A stretch of DNA of 9,322 nt from an uncultured Elusimicrobium sp. (GTDB lineage: Bacteria > Elusimicrobiota > Endomicrobiia > Endomicrobiales > Endomicrobiaceae): positions 1 to 9,322 of the forward strand of contig CACWKJ010000031.1 in NCBI GenBank assembly GCA_902761395.1, given 5' to 3'. Made by a program: the position numbers and the translations under genes. Below are positions 7,797 through 9,322 of the stretch, piece by piece (positions within the stretch are counted from its first letter, which is position 1; each line of letters starts with the position of its first letter). The notes under the pieces were generated by a model, which saw only the letters and a list, made by a program, of their open reading frames with translations, did no database searches and was not told the origin of the DNA.

Positions 7797-8258
7797 TTAA
7801 ACGGTTTGTTTTTGTTTGTTTTTATTTTCTTCTTTTTTCTTTTTCAGATATTTAAGATATTCCGGAAAAGATACAATTCCAACTGCTTTTTTCTTTTCTT
7901 TATCGTAAATTCTAACGAATGCTCCGTAATTTTTTTCTAATTCTATTTTTTCTAAGTTATCTGATATTTGATCATCAAACCATGCCGAAGCTATAATATC
8001 GTCCTCGATTTTTCTTGTTTTTGTGAGAGTTACAATTTCTGTCCTTAATATTTTCTTTATTTCATCAATTACGGGCGTTTCTTCCTTAAATACAACATAT
8101 AAAACCAGCGGATAATTTTTGTTATATTGCTTTATTTGAACCTGATAGTTTTCTCTGTCTATTGTTTGTATTTGTACATCTTCGGTATTTTCGGCAAAAC
8201 AAAAAGTCGGTAATATAAATAAAGCAAATATGAAAATAGTTTTAAATAAATTTTTCAT
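7797..8258 (-). CDS. Small secreted protein of unknown function, third gene of the aro cluster
   Basis: The product has 153 residues and I do not recognise its family. The N-terminus is a classical signal peptide: MKNLFK, a hydrophobic core (about 7-19), and a likely signal peptidase I site after C20-F21-A22, giving a mature protein of about 131 residues starting ENTED. C20 does not sit in a convincing lipobox (PTFC followed by F), so a lipoprotein is unlikely. The mature part mixes strands and helices (YPLVLYVVFKE, DDIIASAWFDDQISDNLEKI, YGAFVRIYDKEKK, VGIVSFPEYLKYLK) and ends in a Lys-rich tail (139-150). No cysteines remain after cleavage and no catalytic motif is evident. The start ATG overlaps the aroK stop (ATGA, 8255-8258), and AAAGGA at 8268-8273 lies 9 bases upstream, so translation is probably coupled to aroK. 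A periplasmic location is inferred. Nothing ties it functionally to the shikimate pathway except position. Confidence 0.85.
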   Translation of the reverse strand: MKNLFKTIFIFALFILPTFCFAENTEDVQIQTIDRENYQVQIKQYNKNYPLVLYVVFKEETPVIDEIKKILRTEIVTLTKTRKIEDDIIASAWFDDQISDNLEKIELEKNYGAFVRIYDKEKKKAVGIVSFPEYLKYLKKKKEENKNKQKQTV

Positions 8259-8776
8259 TTTAAAATATCCTTTACGAGTTTATGTTCCAATATTTTTTTT
8301 ACAACTTGTTCCGGAGTTAGATTGTCTGTGTTTATAGCAAAATCGCATTGTTGATATGCTTTCTGTCTTTGAGCTAACAATTTCTTTATTCCGTCAAAAG
8401 GATTTGTCATTTGTTTTATTAGAGGTCTTGTATCATATTCATATAACCTTTTAAAAATATGTTCCGGAGATGCATATAAGTTTATTATTATTCCGTTTTT
8501 ATTCAAATTTTTAACGTTTACGGGATTAACTACAACTCCTCCGCCGCAAGAAATAACACTGTCTTCAAGATTAGATATTAATGCTATGGTTTCGGTTTCA
8601 AATTCTCTGAATTTCGGTTCACCGATTTTTTTAAAAATTTCTTTTATGGATGCGCCCAACTTTTCTTCTATTATTTGGTCCGTATCGAAAAATTGTCTGT
8701 GTAATTCTTCCGCCAACAACTGCCCTACAGTTGTTTTGCCTGTTCCCATAAATCCGGTTAAAACAATATTTTTCAT
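8255..8776 (-). CDS. aroK: Shikimate kinase
   Basis: This cytoplasmic enzyme phosphorylates shikimate at the 3-position using ATP, a late step of chorismate synthesis. At 173 residues it has the usual length. The key elements are visible: the P-loop GFMGTGKT (8-15), FFDTD with D33 for shikimate binding, FREFE with R57, the CGGGVV glycine motif (77-82), R117 in the TRPL lid segment, and R137 in AQRQKAYQQ near the adenine-binding end. All expected substrate-contact residues are present, so the enzyme should be active. The start ATG overlaps the stop of the C-terminal aroC segment (TAATG, 8774-8778), and an AAGGA at 8790-8794 lies a rather long 13 bases upstream, which suggests translational coupling to aroC. 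The stop overlaps the start of the downstream secreted protein gene. The symbol aroK is used; aroL would be equally valid on sequence alone. Confidence 0.96.
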   Translation of the reverse strand: MKNIVLTGFMGTGKTTVGQLLAEELHRQFFDTDQIIEEKLGASIKEIFKKIGEPKFREFETETIALISNLEDSVISCGGGVVVNPVNVKNLNKNGIIINLYASPEHIFKRLYEYDTRPLIKQMTNPFDGIKKLLAQRQKAYQQCDFAINTDNLTPEQVVKKILEHKLVKDILK

Positions 8777-9322
8777 TATATTATCTGTATCCTTGATACA
8801 TAATTTTTATAATTGTTTTTCATGTCTTCCAAACAATCTCCGCCGAACTTTTCCACCATTGCTCTTGCAAGTTCGAAAGCTACGGCGATTTTAAAGGTTT
8901 CGATAATGACGGTATCGGTTTCATAGTACAAGATATTTCAATGTTTTCTCCGTTACTCATACCGCCTTCTGTTCCGCCTGCTCTGTTGGTAGTTCTGTAA
9001 AAACCTTTTTTGTTTGAGTAAAAAATTTCATCATGTGAAGCAGAACCTAAAGTGCTTGCAAATTTTGTACCCATACCTACTTCCACTGCTTTAATTGCCT
9101 GAATAGACATTAAACTTTGTGCAAGTCTTCCGTCGAGTTTTAAGTCCCACTGAGTATGACTTCCCAACCCTATAGGGACATTTTCGGCAACAACTTTAAA
9201 TTTACCGCCCAAAGTGTCACCTTTTGAACTTGCCTGTCTTATTATTTGAATCATTTTTTTTGATGCTGCTTTATCCGGGCATCTTACGAAAGACATTTCC
9301 GCCAAATGTTGAATTTGCGATT
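8776..9322 (-). pseudogene. aroC: Chorismate synthase, 5' end off the window, interrupted by an internal deletion with frameshift
   Basis: Chorismate synthase converts EPSP to chorismate using reduced FMN. The frame enters from the right edge (SQIQHLAEMSFVRCPDK) and shows clear family motifs: GDTLGGKF, PIGLGSHTQWDLKLDGRLAQ, SIQAIKAVEVG, TTNRAGGTEGGMSNGE and MKPIPSL.KPLKS. It then hits TAG at 8880-8882. The expected C-terminus continues in a different frame from 8889 down to TAA 8776-8778: IAVAFELARAMVEKFGGD, then CLEDMKNNYKNY. Between the two, family members have about 30 residues (roughly VD..TK...ERSD.CAVPAA.VV.E) that are absent here. The simplest reading is a deletion of about 85-90 bases, not a multiple of three, that removed a conserved active-site signature. 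The enzyme encoded by this exact sequence should be non-functional. Sound motifs on both sides of the break suggest a recent event or a sequence error. The ATG at 9303-9305 is internal, not the gene start. Confidence 0.88.
8880..8895 (-). other. Deletion/frameshift junction in aroC
   Basis: On the minus strand this is TTTAAAATCGCCGTAG. Read in the upstream frame it gives the end of KPLKSP and then TAG; read in the other frame it continues as IAV and the rest of the C-terminus. The exact breakpoint cannot be placed from one sequence; it lies close to the ATCG shared by both readings. Confidence 0.75.

Noticed and set aside
7798..7812. AAACGGTTT near the convergent stops as a possible terminator
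   Set aside because: It has a 4-base stem with a single-base loop and cannot form a stable hairpin. The T-richness reflects the Lys-rich protein tail on the other strand.
8586..8894. Open frame of 102 codons on the + strand across aroK and aroC
   Set aside because: It is antisense to well-supported aroK motifs and shows no protein-like features of its own.
1..9322. A wholly new defence or mobile system in the window
   Set aside because: All long frames are explained by a known efflux operon, two shikimate-pathway genes and one small secreted protein. No repeats, recombinase, toxin-antitoxin or array structure was seen.

Overview
The window is AT-rich (roughly one third G+C by spot count). 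It encodes a Gram-negative envelope efflux system, so the source is probably a low-GC, double-membraned bacterium. Arginine is mostly AGA and the genes are tightly packed. Host-associated low-GC lineages such as Endomicrobium-like Elusimicrobiota would fit, but this is a weak guess and nothing seen here fixes the taxon.

Left and centre (1-7777, + strand) hold an RND-type tripartite efflux operon. In order these are the last 71 codons of a probable TolC-like outer-membrane factor, a membrane-anchored periplasmic adaptor (membrane fusion protein, TTG start), and two consecutive full-length RND/HAE1 permeases of 1027 and 1054 residues. Gaps are 15, 40 and 26 bases, so one transcript is likely; its promoter lies upstream of the window. 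Two different permeases sharing one adaptor recall MdtABC and suggest a mixed (heteromeric) inner-membrane pump. The first permease has lost the TM10 polar residues usual in the proton relay, while the second keeps an Asn there. The second permease gene also contains a run of eight G, striking in such AT-rich sequence.

Right (7797-9322, - strand) holds a converging cluster read from the right edge leftward: chorismate synthase (aroC), shikimate kinase (aroK), and a small secreted protein of unknown function. They are joined by a TAATG and an ATGA overlap, so they look translationally coupled. The two aromatic-pathway enzymes act at nearby steps (shikimate to shikimate 3-phosphate, and EPSP to chorismate). 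aroC is broken in this sequence: its reading frame stops at 8880 just after the KPIPSL/KPLKS stretch, and the true C-terminus resumes in another frame. About 30 conserved residues, including the RSD.CAVPAA signature region, are missing. This is either a real pseudogene or an assembly or sequencing error.

The two operons converge with only 19 bases between stop codons and no clear terminator. No RNA genes, mobile elements, CRISPR arrays or long repeats were found. I see no wholly new system. The points most worth checking are the aroC lesion, the G8 tract, and the asymmetric proton-relay residues of the two permeases.
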